NCBI GenBank assembly: GCA_021399435.1
Contig: JAJTUP010000024.1
Span: forward strand, 62,001-126,000
Source: Diaporthe sp. PMI_573
Lineage: Eukaryota; Ascomycota; Sordariomycetes; Diaporthales; Diaporthaceae
Direction of reading: 5' to 3'
DNA length: 64,000 bases
The notes under the pieces were generated by a model. The model saw only the letters and a program-made list of their open reading frames with translations, had not been told where the DNA came from and searched no databases. Below are positions 43,084 to 54,375 of this stretch, piece by piece. The position numbers and the translations under genes were made by a program. The stretch's first letter is position 1. Every line of letters begins with the position of its first letter.

Positions 43084-45779
43084 GGGTGGAAATCAGACAA
43101 GACGCAAGTGCTCTGCAATAAAGTTTCCAACTGTTAAGAATTTGGCTGTAGTACTGATGTAGTCATAAGCCTGAGCAGGACACAAAACTCGGAGGACTGA
43201 CATCGCAGCAACTGTCCACTATAGACATTTATTCGCAGGTGCAGGACCTTACCTATATAAATACGCCTCACGATTTGATATCGTTAGCTTTAGCGGACAG
43301 ACACGTACACGGTAAGGCGCAACTTGAAGCATTTGCTTCCTTGGAGATGGTCAGGTAACCTAGCCCTGCGCTGCTGAGTAATTGGGTATTAAGAAGAGTC
43401 TTGGGTAGTCACTCCTCACGGTTTAGAGGCGGTATAAGCCTTGTGGAATCACTGGAACAATTCCAGAGGTTTACGAAGACACATAGATGGATTGATCCCA
43501 AGACATAATTTGAATATATTTCAAGTAATACGTAAGGTCGCTATTCCGCAAAATCTACACTCGCTTCTCAGCGTTTTATTCACAGAGAACAAGGTTTCTC
43601 CGGGACGTGAACCTCATCTTTGTGGAGTGGCAATGGAAGACAAACTTGATCTGGACCCTGAAAGTACCATGCGACACTTCATCGATGTAGCTTCACATGA
43701 AGAGATGTTCTCTCCTCGCTGAATCCGTGTGTCAAATTTGGATCGCCTTCATACATATGCAGGCACAATCCAGACCCTCATTCACAGACAAGAGCGCAAG
43801 GCGCAAACGTTTGTGGGTCAGGAGCTCGTCCAAACCTTCCATGAGTCCGGCGATGTACACCGCCACGACAACGTCGAGGTCACTGATAGATAGATTTGAT
43901 GCCCAATACCCACCTGCAGGTATGCCTTACTGGGCTGAGATCTTCACCATTCCTGTATATCTCAAACTCACAATGCAAAGCGCCAAGCAATGTCACCCAG
44001 TCAGGGACCGCAGCATCACAAAGCATGCAGATCACAAGCGCTTTCGTCCGAGGAAAGGGTGAGAAGTTGACTCAGTTACCGTCTTCCACCCAAGGCTGTC
44101 AAGAGAAGCATTACCCCGTGACCTCACTAGATACAGCAGACAGTAAGTGCTTGTGTGGATCATGTATGTGGTCTCATCAACCTTGTTCCCGCGCCAGAGT
44201 ACTCATGCGAAGGCCCACCCTCGCGGATGTCCGCGCGCCTACTGAGATAGGCGCATATCAACTCGAGAGTATATCACTTTGGCACACGTCAACTTCTGCA
44301 AGATATGCCTTTGATCTGCGTCTAGAGGGTCGTGAAATCAGGTTTCGTCCGCTTGGGCCTCGCCCGCGCCGCCTTGCTTACTCGACCCTCCCTGCTGCCG
44401 ATTGATTGATTGATTGATTGGGGAAGTTCAGAGGAGTTTTCTTTTGGCTCGGATCCGCCGGCTCAGACACTTATATGCAGCCGTGGGCGCATCTTGCGCT
44501 GGCTGAAACGCAGCTGCGATGGCTTTCTGCACCGTTTCAGCAAATCGCAGTTGGTTGCAGCGACGCAACCACTTGATGCAGAGTTGACGGGCCAGGGGAG
44601 TCGGGCTGTGTGCCCTGGATGCATAGTGGTTCGGCCGGTTGGAGTAGCAATCGCTTCTGGATTCGAACTAGCAGCTGCTTCAAAAAAGGTCCGAGCCGGT
44701 GGTTCTTGACCTCGTCCGTTGGTTCTCAACAGTACAGGGCCTGCTTTTGATGCGTGCGCTTTATCGCCAAGCATGATGAGCTGAAAATACGTAGTCAACC
44801 CTGGTCGCTCATGTATCTCTATCCGGGTGAGTCAAGTTGAATAGTATTTTTGGCTTGGGACTCCCGCCATTGCCGCTCCCGGTCACCGCCACCTCCGTGA
44901 TGATGGGATGAGCTCGATCAAGCCTCTCCCGCCTGATCAGCTGGCGGTAACATTCAGCCGGTATGTCATGCCTTTGTTCTGCCGCAAGCCACCCGAGCAG
45001 CCTCCGGGGGATCCGGCTCTGCCCAATTGACCCAACCGAGCATGTACGGGGGAGTGATTGGCAATGTCGTCACGATGCTGGGCGCCGGAGTCTAAAGGAG
45101 CGATGACTAGTCCAATCTCAGCGAGTTGAGACTCGGCCAACCCCCTCCCAAGCGTCAGAAGCTGTTGCGCACGGTTCCCGCCCACACCCACACCTCAGCC
45201 CTCTCCAGCGCGCGCCATGACCGCCGTCGAGCCAGGATGTATTTGGATATTCGCTGCGAAAGCTGGGGATGAGGGTCTCCTCCCAGCACTGTGCAGCTGG
45301 AAAGCAACGGGTATTTTCCTGTCGCACAAGGTTGTCTCAAAGGGCTCGATGCGACGTCGATGCCGGGGATCCAGGCCGATCTGCCTCGACATGCCTGCTC
45401 TGCCATGCGTCATCCCCGACCAGTAGGCGGTTCATGCCGCGTTATTAGTTTGTAAGGCATAATGGGGGTGTTGGACGAGGGAGAGGGCTGCGTGATGGCT
45501 AGATGGTGTTCGGAACATCTTGGTAGCTCAGACGATTTCCTCTTCGCATTATTAGGGCTGCTAAGCATTCCTTTCTACTTTACTTTCTTGTGCGGTCAGG
45601 CAGTAAGGCTAGGCTCTCTTATTCATCGTCATATTATTATCTTCTTCTGGGTATATTCGATTGCGACATTCCTGCGTCACTTCTATTCTTTATTTCCGCC
45701 GTTGTTATAACTCCCTCGCCGTTCCGCCGTGTCTATACCAGATCTCCCCCCCCCCCCGTATGCTCTTCACACCTCGACC
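43084..45779. other. Intergenic region, 2.7 kb
   Basis: No complete gene is supported. It holds a TATA-like element (TATATAAATA near 43254), an (ATTG)n microsatellite at 44401-44420, and small hairpins near 44505-44580 (GCTGAAACG against CGTTTCAGC; GGTTGC against GCAACC). On the minus strand, 44.07-43.73 kb has coding-like text in two frames that cannot be joined by an intron of credible length. The final 300 bp should include the promoter of the second MIP gene. Confidence 0.4.
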
Positions 45780-46980
45780 ATGTACAGTTGGTTACCCGCC
45801 GCTGAACAAGGTCGTCACCGAGGAAACATGTCTCACAGCAAGATGGCAATCCCAATCGCATACCAACCGACCCGCTTTACGGGAGACATGGACGAGACGC
45901 CTCTGATTATTCGAGAACAAGCAGGCCTCGAGCCACACGACATAGAACCCAATGGGCCGACAGTAAAGTATTTCGCCAAAATGAAAGACACCGTCAGGGG
46001 CCACATCATCGCCATGATATCTGAGTTCGTAGGAACATTCATGTTCCTATTCTTCTCATACGCCGCTGCTCAGATAGGCAACGAAAAGGAGGACTCTTTG
46101 CCGTTGTTCAATGCCCCAGAGGGGTTAAGCCTCCTACAAATATCGTACATCGCTTCTGTCTTCGGACTCAGTCTGGGTGTCAATGTGTGGATCTTCTACA
46201 GAGTCAGCGGTGGAATGTTCAACCCAGCGGTAGGTCTATCCTCCTAGCCCTGGCCACAATCGTGTATGGGCCATCTGACTGACTGACGAGTACATAGGTG
46301 GCCATCGGGCTTTGGATTGCTGGGGCCTTTGACTGGATTCGCCTTTTATGCGTGATTCCTGTCCAGTTCCTCGGAGCCATCACGGCAGCTGGAGTCGTGT
46401 CTGCGTTGCTGCCTGGGAAATTACAAGCAGAAAATGCTCTTTCATCAGGTACACTGCCTGTACAAGGCTTGTTTCTTGAGGTCATCCTCACTGCAGAGCT
46501 CGTCATGACCATTATCATGCTCGCTGTCGAAAAGAGCCGCACCTCATTTATCGCTCCTCTAGCCATTGGCTTAGCACTATTCGTGGCGCATCTTATCGGT
46601 AAGTTTATCTGTCCTGATAAGTCCCACACATTGTGCGGAAAACTGAGATCACTCTTGCAGGAATCAATTACACGGGGACTTCGGTGAACCCAGCACGGAC
46701 CTTGGGGCCTGCGGTCGTGAATAACAACTACGTCGACAACATCTGGATCTTCTTTGTCGGACCAGTTCTGGGGGCAGTAATTGCAGCTGGGCTTTACCAT
46801 CTTCTGAAAGCGATGGGATACGAGACTGCCAACCCCGGACAGGACGATGACGGCTTAGGCTTCTACCGAATTGTCCACCAACCGACGCGGCCAACACGGC
46901 CAAGGAGGGAGAGTTCGGATAATCTGTACAACACATATCTACAGGATATGACGTCGCCAAGGACCAGGATGAAGTTCTGA
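45780..46980 (+). CDS. MIP channel, orthodox aquaporin type, 356 aa
   Basis: A water-channel-like member of the MIP family. Three exons: 45780-46229, 46298-46598 and 46661-46980, total 1071 nt in frame. NPA boxes: FNPA at 147-150, split exactly at the first intron, and VNPARTLGP at 259-267. The NPART form and the lack of the Asp after NPAR fit orthodox aquaporins rather than glycerol channels. Six helices are visible between about residues 80 and 300. N- and C-terminal tails are moderate (the latter with Arg/Ser-rich phosphorylation-prone sequence). The start is the first ATG of the frame; a second candidate Met lies at residue 17 (45828). It is about 4.7 kb from, and divergent to, the aquaglyceroporin-like gene. 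Confidence 0.88.
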
Positions 46981-49396
46981 TATTCAGGGCGGGCTGAGGA
47001 AAACGGGCCATTGAAAATATGTGGGGCTCGCTACGGACGCGGTCGTTCGGTCTAGTGCATGGCATGCATGATGTCTTGTATCAAAAGCGTCGTTGACTTT
47101 TGTGCAGCACTTGTTTCAACGTTAATATTAGTTAGACCCACCTTGATGGGCTAATTCAGGGGAAATAACTGCCTCGGGACTCTAGTTCACTCTTGCGCAC
47201 ATGTGAAACGGCCCCGAGGTTCCGCACTTCTCCGGGTTTACTAACTGAGTGGCAAATACCTGAAGCATAGCTTCGCTGGAGGCTGAGTATCCTATGACAT
47301 CAAGGCAATTTTACACGTCGCCGCTAGAATCGTTCAACACCTGAAAAGAATGCAATTTTCACTCGGATTAATGAAATCTATAGATATCACACCCCGAAGC
47401 CACAGTCCCTTACCTTACACAACTCATTCTTCCGTCCAGCCCAGACTTGCAAGTGAAGATGACTCCTTCGCCCTGGACACTGGAATATTGTGGTACTCTC
47501 ATGTCTTGTTGCTGATCGATGGCACCAATACTCTGAGCCCTGCCATGATTTCTTCAGTGGTGCGGATGAACAACAGGCATCCAGGATCCTGTGGACCTGT
47601 AAGCATTGGACTTCCGATCGGAGCGAAGTCGTATTCGCCAAGGGCCTGTACAATGTTAGCGGTAGTGAGGATCTCAAACCTAAAATAATGGAGCAGTAGA
47701 GGCTCCTAGCCGGGCAAGGCACAGAAATGCACGTGTTAGGTAAAATTGGACCAGCCAATCTAACACTCATATTTTCCCGGCAATGGTTTGAGAATTGTCT
47801 TTCCCTGAAGGCTTCTGTGTTTTCCCTTGGTTGGCTGCTTACGCCAGAAAAGGAATGACGGTTCTTGAAATCTTGGGAAAGAAGATAGGCTCTCCTGGAG
47901 CCGTAGGTACTCATGAAGTGTCTCGCTGCAATCTGACCGTGCGGAAGAATTGGAGCGATTGCGTCGCAAATGGCACGAAGGCCGAATTTTCCGGGCTAGC
48001 CGGTCTAGTGAGCCTTCTCTATCGTGAGAACCTCCTACCGTCTCTTTGCTCTCACCCTCTATGTTAGCACTTGCAAGAAAATTATCAGCAATAAAGTCGG
48101 TCTCGATTACAAGGATGAAACCGTTTTCCTTGAGATTGATCGCACGGTAGCAGGCCAGGTCGAAATACGTGATTGCCTTCGAGACAAGAGGGGCCACAAA
48201 TTTGAGACACATTTTCGGTAGGAGGCCAGACTTGCTTTGCCAATGATTGTCAGACTGTTGAGATGTGACGAGAAATCAATAATGTCGAGGAAGAGCTTAA
48301 TGATAACCATCAAAAGTCGAGGTGGCCACAAAGAATCTGGTGCGGTGTTGTTTCGGTACAAACAAAGGCGTACTCTTCTCAGTGTATATGTGCAGGCAGA
48401 AGGTACTACGGGAAACCCCAGATATTGTACTCCTCTGTCAAAGAATCAGTCATAATATGCCCAAAACAAAGACCTGTCCCGTTGCGCTCCTATTGTTAAA
48501 GCCAATATCACGTCTCTTACGGGCCTTGCCATTGATGAAGTCATTGTGCCCTCTTGACATCTTGCGAAGCGTCTAATTATACCTGGAGCTTATTAGGATG
48601 ATGATTGCTCCGAGGTCACTCCCTTGTCTACACAGAACAGGCTAAATCGACTTTGAATCAACAAGCGAAGCTATGTATGCATTTGCTAACACCACAGCCC
48701 TCTCGTCCTTCATCTGTTGTCTTTGTATGCAACGAGCATCATCACCACCATTTCCCAATTATCACAATCTTCACCGTTGTAATTACAAACCGGAAGCTCT
48801 GGTCACAAAAGTGATCGTGGTAGCACTATTGCAACACACGTGTCTTCACCGTTCCATCCACAATTTCACCTGATTTCTAGGTCAGTCTCGCTTGCTAGGA
48901 ACATATGTAATAGTCGCACTGGAAATCTTCAAATACATTTAGGAATACCATTGCAGAAGTGAGAGCTCATGAATCTGATGTCGAGAAGTGCATTATATGT
49001 TTTACGTCGACAGTCAAATTCTGACAGTGTCCTGCTCAACAGTGTATATCAAGAAAGCAAGCGCTATTCACTACGGCGCATAGGCTGGTGCAGATTAAAT
49101 CTGCTGCTTTGCTTTCGACATGTTCCTATACATTTCATTTTCGAGACTGGAATGTTACCTGCGAAGATCAGAATTTATAATGCAATATATCATTAGCTAA
49201 CAAAATTCAGACCCTCTGTTGACTTTCAACACATTGTTGTTATTCCAAATCTCCCAGGGAAATGATGCCAGGACTCTCATCTAGGAAACCAACAGTGACT
49301 ACATATTCTGAGGTCCGCGACATTTGTATTTCATTCTCTTGGCTCTTGGCCAACGTGCAGCACAAAAAGGTGGCTTTTCCTGATTGAGACATACAG
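46981..49396. other. Intergenic region, 2.4 kb
   Basis: Nothing certain. On the minus strand two stretches read like protein: an ATG-initiated frame from 48212 to 47760 and a segment near 47675-47515 (FEILTTANIVQALGEYDF) preceded by a TTTTAG acceptor-like site. I could not build a full gene from them and do not recognise a family. Confidence 0.35.
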
Positions 49397-49398
49397 TA

Positions 49399-49441
49399 AC
49401 GTCCCCGGCCCGGCTTCCGCCCCCCCCCTGATTCCGCCCCC
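49399..49441 (+). repeat. Left terminal inverted repeat of the transposon
   Basis: It begins ACGTCCCCGGCCCGG, runs through a 9-C tract and ends in TGATTCCGCCCCC. It matches the reverse complement of 51248-51207 apart from one C. TA precedes it. Confidence 0.88.
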
Positions 49442-49446
49442 TTCCC

Positions 49447-51087
49447 TCACGACCGCCCCCTTCGCCTCGTCGCCGACGACGCCGCCACCACGATAGTTGA
49501 CCTCGCTTCCGATGGTGTTTCCGACTCTTCTGAAGCGTCGCTTTCTTCTGATACCACCCCCGCTTCAATCTGAGTCCTCCGAATGGCCTCGATATCGGCG
49601 AAAAGTTCATTCGGGTCAAGTTGAACCTTCTTCCTTCGGACTACCCTACTGGCTTCAATCTGGGCTTCCAACTCTCGGGCTTTTTGTGAGGACATCGTCA
49701 GATCGACGTCTATCTGGTCCCAACTTTTGAGGATTTTCCTGAAGAGGAGTCGTGATGTGGGGCTGAGATTCTTCTGACGGGCATACCGAGCCACCATACC
49801 CCTTAGGTCTTGAGATCGCTTAGGGGTCGCAAAAATGGTCCCTCGAGGCCGACAAAAACACTTATCAGTGCAGAAATGGCTGCTGGAGCTATTGGTACCG
49901 CCAGATTCCAACGATCTCGCTTCCTTCTCGCGATTATCGGCGATAAAGTGGCTTCCGAGTGCCCTATGCTTAGACACTGGCCAGAGACCAGTCGCCCGCC
50001 AGCCAGAACGTATATTTGCTTCCGTCAAAGTGTCAATTCGAGCCTTGTGATAGCAATAAAGAAACCGTTTCTTTGCCACGACTGTTGACGAATCGTGCCC
50101 TCCCTGGTGATCGAGATGCTTCTTAAATGCGAGCTTTAGAGGGCCGAAGATCGCCACATCGAGCGGTTGCAGCATATGCGAAGTATGGGCGGGCAAAAAA
50201 ACGATATACACCTTATTCGAGAAGCATTCCCACATAAACTCGACCGTTGTATGTGTATGGTGCCCATCGATCACGAGAAGGCGCCATTCTAATGGGTCCT
50301 CTGGTACTGTTTGAGGAAGGAAGACCTTCCGAAGCCAGTGGATAGCGATAGGTTCCTCCATCCACCCCTTCTTCGTCGCCGTGAACTGCCAGCCCTCGTG
50401 ATCTTCAAGGGCGATAGGAAACCACTGCTGCTGAATGCTGAGTCCCTTAAAAATAACGAGTGGGACGAGGAACTTGCCCGTGGCGGAGATACACTCAAGG
50501 AAGAAGGTCCACGCTCTCGAATTAAAGTCCTTCTGAAGAAGCTGGCTTCCTTCCGAATAGCCGATTGTAAGCGCCTTCTCGGACTTGCCCTCCATCAGCC
50601 CGCCCTCGTCGGCATTCCATCGGTTGGCCGGCTTAATTGCCTTCACGATAGGCAACTGCATGAAGTCAAACCACGACCCAACGTTCTTTTTGGTAGCTGC
50701 CCTTAGCCGTTTAGCCTCAACGCGCTGGTACTTACGGCTTTGGAGGATAGGGTAACGAAGGAGGAAGGCCCTCAGCCACTTCCTTCCGAGAGGAGCAACC
50801 TCCTTCCCCGACGAGGCCATTCGGGCTGCCAGAGCCCTCGTTTCCCAGCGAGTTAACGCATGGCCCAAGCTGCTTTGGTTGATAAGGAATAGGGCCAATC
50901 GATCCTCCTGATCATCAGAAAGAGGCCTCTGAGGTTCGTGAGAAACGCGCTGACTTTGCGCGCCGGCGAGGCGATCGCGAAGTGTGGAACGGGGGATATG
51001 CCAGGTCCTGCAAGCCTGCTTGACGGGCATTCCATCCCTGCACGCAACAAGGGCGTCATGGATCTCGGCTTCCCCATAGGGCTTCAT
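49447..51087 (-). CDS. Pogo/Fot1-type DDE transposase, 546 aa
   Basis: It catalyses excision and insertion of the element by DDE chemistry. Start at the ATG at 51087, giving MKPYGEAEI, similar to other fungal pogo transposases; upstream codons in the same frame look like leader. Residues 1-45 form a Psq-type helix-turn-helix and about 55-120 a CENP-B-type DNA-binding domain. The DDE_1 catalytic core has D160 (NADEGG), D274 (VIDGHHTH) and D310 (MLQPLDVAIFG), a 35-residue spacing that gives the DD35D signature of Fot1 relatives. A C-terminal extension with charged, helical sequence follows. No stop or frameshift interrupts it, so the element may be autonomous. Confidence 0.92.
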   Translation of the reverse strand: MKPYGEAEIHDALVACRDGMPVKQACRTWHIPRSTLRDRLAGAQSQRVSHEPQRPLSDDQEDRLALFLINQSSLGHALTRWETRALAARMASSGKEVAPLGRKWLRAFLLRYPILQSRKYQRVEAKRLRAATKKNVGSWFDFMQLPIVKAIKPANRWNADEGGLMEGKSEKALTIGYSEGSQLLQKDFNSRAWTFFLECISATGKFLVPLVIFKGLSIQQQWFPIALEDHEGWQFTATKKGWMEEPIAIHWLRKVFLPQTVPEDPLEWRLLVIDGHHTHTTVEFMWECFSNKVYIVFLPAHTSHMLQPLDVAIFGPLKLAFKKHLDHQGGHDSSTVVAKKRFLYCYHKARIDTLTEANIRSGWRATGLWPVSKHRALGSHFIADNREKEARSLESGGTNSSSSHFCTDKCFCRPRGTIFATPKRSQDLRGMVARYARQKNLSPTSRLLFRKILKSWDQIDVDLTMSSQKARELEAQIEASRVVRRKKVQLDPNELFADIEAIRRTQIEAGVVSEESDASEESETPSEARSTIVVAASSATRRRGRS

Positions 51088-51206
51088 GATGACTAGGTTG
51101 ATGCTTGGAAGAAGTTTGGTGACCAGAAAAAATTCTCTCGGAAAGATATGGTTGAGTTTATATAGGGTGGGGGCAGACGCGTACACGCGTGAACGCGGAT
51201 GTGGGG

Positions 51207-51248
51207 GGGGGCGGAATCAGGGGGGGGCGGAAGCCGGGCCGGGGACGT
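51207..51248 (-). repeat. Right terminal inverted repeat of the transposon
   Basis: It reads, on the minus strand, ACGTCCCCGGCCCGG, an 8-C tract, then TGATTCCG and a C-run. TA follows at 51249-51250. Confidence 0.88.
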
Positions 51249-51492
51249 TATGACTAATTTCATCGGTAAGATTATCCTCCGTCCAGATGTCAGCCACAGC
51301 CTCTTTTCCATTCACAATCAGCCCACGCTTACAATCCTCGAAATATCGAACACTGCCTCATCCAAACACCTAGCTGACACCATAGGAGCTTGGTTATCAA
51401 ATCAACCACCGCCCTTGTAGGAAACAACAACAGCAGCATATCACCTACGCTGCCAGGACACTAAGAGAAATCAGGCTTTGTTCGAGTACGCC
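51249..51492. promoter_or_regulatory. Short gap between transposon and DHA2 exporter start
   Basis: Only 244 bp separate the transposon end from the ATG of the exporter at 51493. Most of the ancestral promoter must therefore lie beyond the element, now displaced by 1.85 kb, or the exporter uses sequence from the element. A small leader is likely; no obvious TATA box is visible. Confidence 0.45.
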
Positions 51493-53496
51493 ATGGCCTC
51501 GACGGTCGCAACGGTTATGGAGGCTGCACCCGCGGCCAGCTTATTGGACAGGCTTCAACACAGCCAGACGGACCACGGGATCAGCAGCATCAATAGCAAC
51601 GGCCAAAGCCAACACGGTAATGCAGACAACGGACCCGTCGCGGAGACAGAGACACAGCAGGAAAGACTCGAATCCAACATGTCCGGAACAGCGATCGCGC
51701 TGATCATGGTGCCACTCTGCCTGTCCGTGTTGCTCTCCTCGTTGGACCTGACCATGGTCACGCCAGCGATACCGTCCATCGCCGCCGACTTCCAATCGTC
51801 GTCGGGCTACATCTGGGTCGGCGGGGCGTTCATCCTGGGTAGCACAGCCGTGACTCCCGTGTGGGGCTCCGTGGCTGATATCTGGGGCCGGAAGCCCATC
51901 ATGCTCATTTCCCAGGCCTTCTTCTTCGCCGGCAGTCTGCTGTGTGCCCTCGCGCCCAACATAGATGCTTTTATTGCTGGTCGTGCCATCCAAGGGATCG
52001 GTGCAAGCGGCATGGGAATATTAGTCAATGTGATCATCTGTGATAGCTTCTCGATGCGAGACCGCGGTCTCTACCTTGCCATCACATCCGTCATGTGGGC
52101 GGTTGGGACAGCTATAGGGCCGATCCTAGGCGGCGTGTTCACCACCAGGGTTCATTGGAGGTGGTGCTTCTGGATGAACTGTGAGTCCCATTACATGTAC
52201 CGAATGATACATCTCCGCCCTTATTGCACCTTTCCTCGCTCAGTGTTGGCTAATGCCCACTTAATTCACAGTGCCGGTCGGTGGCCTTGTCTTCTTCGTG
52301 CAGCTATTCTGCCTCAAGGTTCCTATGCCCAATACTCCTGTGCTGGCCGGCCTAAAAGCAGTCGACTGGACGGGCAGCTTGCTTATCGTTGGATCTACTC
52401 TGATGGTCCTGCTCGGTCTGCAATTCGGAGGCATCACCTTTCCGTGGTCATCAACAACAGTCATCTGCCTCATCACCTTTGGCACAATCGTCTTAGGCAT
52501 ATTTCTCCTCAACGAGTGGAAGCTAGCGACAAATCCAGTGGTACCATTACGCCTATTTTCAAACGTTTCCACAGTGGCGGCTTATCTTGTCTTCGTTTGC
52601 AATTTCTCCGTCTTAGTCGGTCTCTCATACTACCTTCCCCTCTACTCTCAGTCGGTGCTAGGAGCCAACGCCTTGATATCTGGGCTTCACCTTCTTCCTC
52701 TCATTGTGTCTAGCTCCCTTGCCGCCGCCTGTACCGGGGTGTTTATTCAAAAGACCGGCGTATACCTTCCAGTCATGTATGGCGCCCAAGTCCTGCTCAC
52801 TCTTGGTTCTGGCCTGTTCATGAACCTTGAATTCGAGAAGAGCATCACCAAGCTTGTCATCTATCAGATCATTACCGGTGTTGGCGTCGGCTTAAATATG
52901 GAGCCGCCGCTCCTCGCAGCACAAGCGACAGCAACAGCTCTTGATACGGCTGCTGTGATTTCAACCATGAGCTTTCTGCGTTCAATATGCACGGCTATCA
53001 TAGTCGTCGTTGGTGGCGTGTTATTTCAAGGTCAGATGGTGGCGAACAACAGCGGACTATCTGCACAAATCGGCCAGGACCTCGCAGCTTATTTCAATGG
53101 TGAACACGCTATTGCAAGTGTGGAGTTTATTGCCACTTTACCGGCGGATTTGCAGGATATTATAAGACGCGTGTATTTCCAAAGTTTGCGCGCAGTTTTC
53201 ATTATGGTAAGTGCACATAAGGTCAATATGTGTGGGACCGCTGTCTAAGCTCAAGAAACCCCTTATGCTAACCGAGGGCTCTTCTACAGTGTGTAGTCGT
53301 TGCCGGAATCTCGCTTTTGTCCAACGTTTTTGTGCGCGCTCATCACTTGAGCTCAGAGACCCAGAAGGCAGTTCTCGGGCTTCAGAGGGTACAGCAGGAA
53401 GACAACACACGAGAACGGCAGCTTGGCAGTCCTACACGAAGCCGTTCTATTGAGCTTTCTCCAATTCGAGACGACGGTCTTCGGCTACGTTCATAA
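51493..53496 (+). CDS. MFS exporter, DHA2 (14-helix) type, 609 aa
   Basis: A proton-driven multidrug or metabolite exporter of the plasma membrane. Three exons: 51493-52180, 52272-53206 and 53290-53496, total 1830 nt in frame. After a hydrophilic N-terminus of about 65 residues come the DHA2 landmarks: LDLTMVTPAIP in helix 1, motif A GSVADIWGRKP, RAIQGIGASGM, motif C GPILGGVF, and HWRWCFWMN joined across the intron to LPVGG, the typical fungal DHA2 sequence. The C-terminal tail is basic and Ser-rich. The start is the first ATG. The frame upstream contains only non-ATG codons. The nearby transposon is the main regulatory oddity. Confidence 0.92.
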
Positions 53497-54375
53497 AGCT
53501 CGCCAGGCCCGAGAGCCCATAGATCCTAGATACTAAACATATCATCGCGATTTCCATTCCTTGAAATTTCGCCGCCATCATACATGTATAGCATAGTTGA
53601 ACCCAGAAAGAGTCTAACTTTCGGTCTTAATTTGCTTTCATTGAAGAGGCGATCAGGGGATGGTGGGATTCAATATATCGTCACCGATACGGCGAAACCC
53701 GGTGCAATGCAGCCGTAGCTTCCATCAATCAGGTCATGCGATTGACTTAGAGTCCAGTGACCCATTGTTGTGAAGCCAAGCATTGGCATGTCACGAGCCT
53801 CCATGGACCTGTTTTGGGAAATTACCGACATGAGCGTTCGATTCAAGTCGCGTGCTCTTGATGTCTGGAAGGGATGGCACTCGGAGCCGGATCACCAACA
53901 AAGGCCCGAATACATCCCATGCAGCTCAGACATCTATCTCCATAGCCACAGTAGCCATCAAGCGCAGTGGATGTTTTTCAGGCGTTTACTTGTGAAATTC
54001 TCCCGTATTCCGTGATACCGACGGACGTGCGTGTTCCGAAGGCTGTAGTGATATTTATTACGGCCCGACTTATCAGCCTCGCCGCTGAACATGATTGAGT
54101 CTTCGTTTACGGGACATGAACCACCTGATTTGAAAGCTGTCTTCGTCGAGAAAAAATGCGAGGCATATCTGATTACGCTGGCGCATCCCAGGTCTGAAGA
54201 AGGAAGCATGTGCTTTGCTGAAAACGTAGTCATTGAAGTACGTGCCAAACCAGGGCTTTGAACAGTGTGGTAACAGCGGCTATCTATCTATTCTCTGGCC
54301 TGTCACCTCATCATCTATTTCCATAAGCAGGTAGCGGGTAGGGCGAACGATTTATGCCTTATCATTGTACATATT
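53497..54375. other. Intergenic region, 0.9 kb
   Basis: No certain gene. On the plus strand, 53788-54015 reads as a plausible 75-residue peptide and 54091-54261 as another; a clean splice between them could not be found. Confidence 0.35.
54091..54261 (+). CDS. Possible small ORF or relic exon, 56 aa
   Basis: An ATG frame with protein-like composition (EKKCEAYLITLAHPRSEEG) and no low-complexity bias. It may be the last exon of a small gene or a relic. There is no recognised family. Confidence 0.2.
   Translation: MIESSFTGHEPPDLKAVFVEKKCEAYLITLAHPRSEEGSMCFAENVVIEVRAKPGL

Larger units (their letters stand above)
49399..51248. mobile_element. Fot1/pogo-type DNA transposon, 1,850 bp, apparently complete
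   Basis: A class II element of the Tc1/mariner-pogo superfamily. Terminal inverted repeats of about 43 bp (49399-49441 and 51207-51248) begin ACGTCCCCGG and differ only by one base in a C homopolymer. Both ends are flanked by the dinucleotide TA (49397-49398 and 51249-51250), the expected target-site duplication. The single internal gene is an uninterrupted transposase with a complete catalytic triad. Near-identical ends and an intact ORF suggest recent insertion and no effect of RIP mutation. Confidence 0.9.

Noticed and set aside
42326..43130. Open frames with a SYR-like pentapeptide rhythm as a repeat protein
   Set aside because: The rhythm comes from the 15-bp DNA repeat, which keeps all frames open on both strands; no start or family supports translation.
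43728..44070. A minus-strand two-exon gene (NFSPFPRTKALVICMLCD, then DLDVVVAVYIAGL)
   Set aside because: The only in-frame join needs a 31-nt intron, too short for this genome. It may be a relic.
44640..44700. GTTCGAATCC on the minus strand as a tRNA B box
   Set aside because: No matching A box at the right distance and no acceptor stem.
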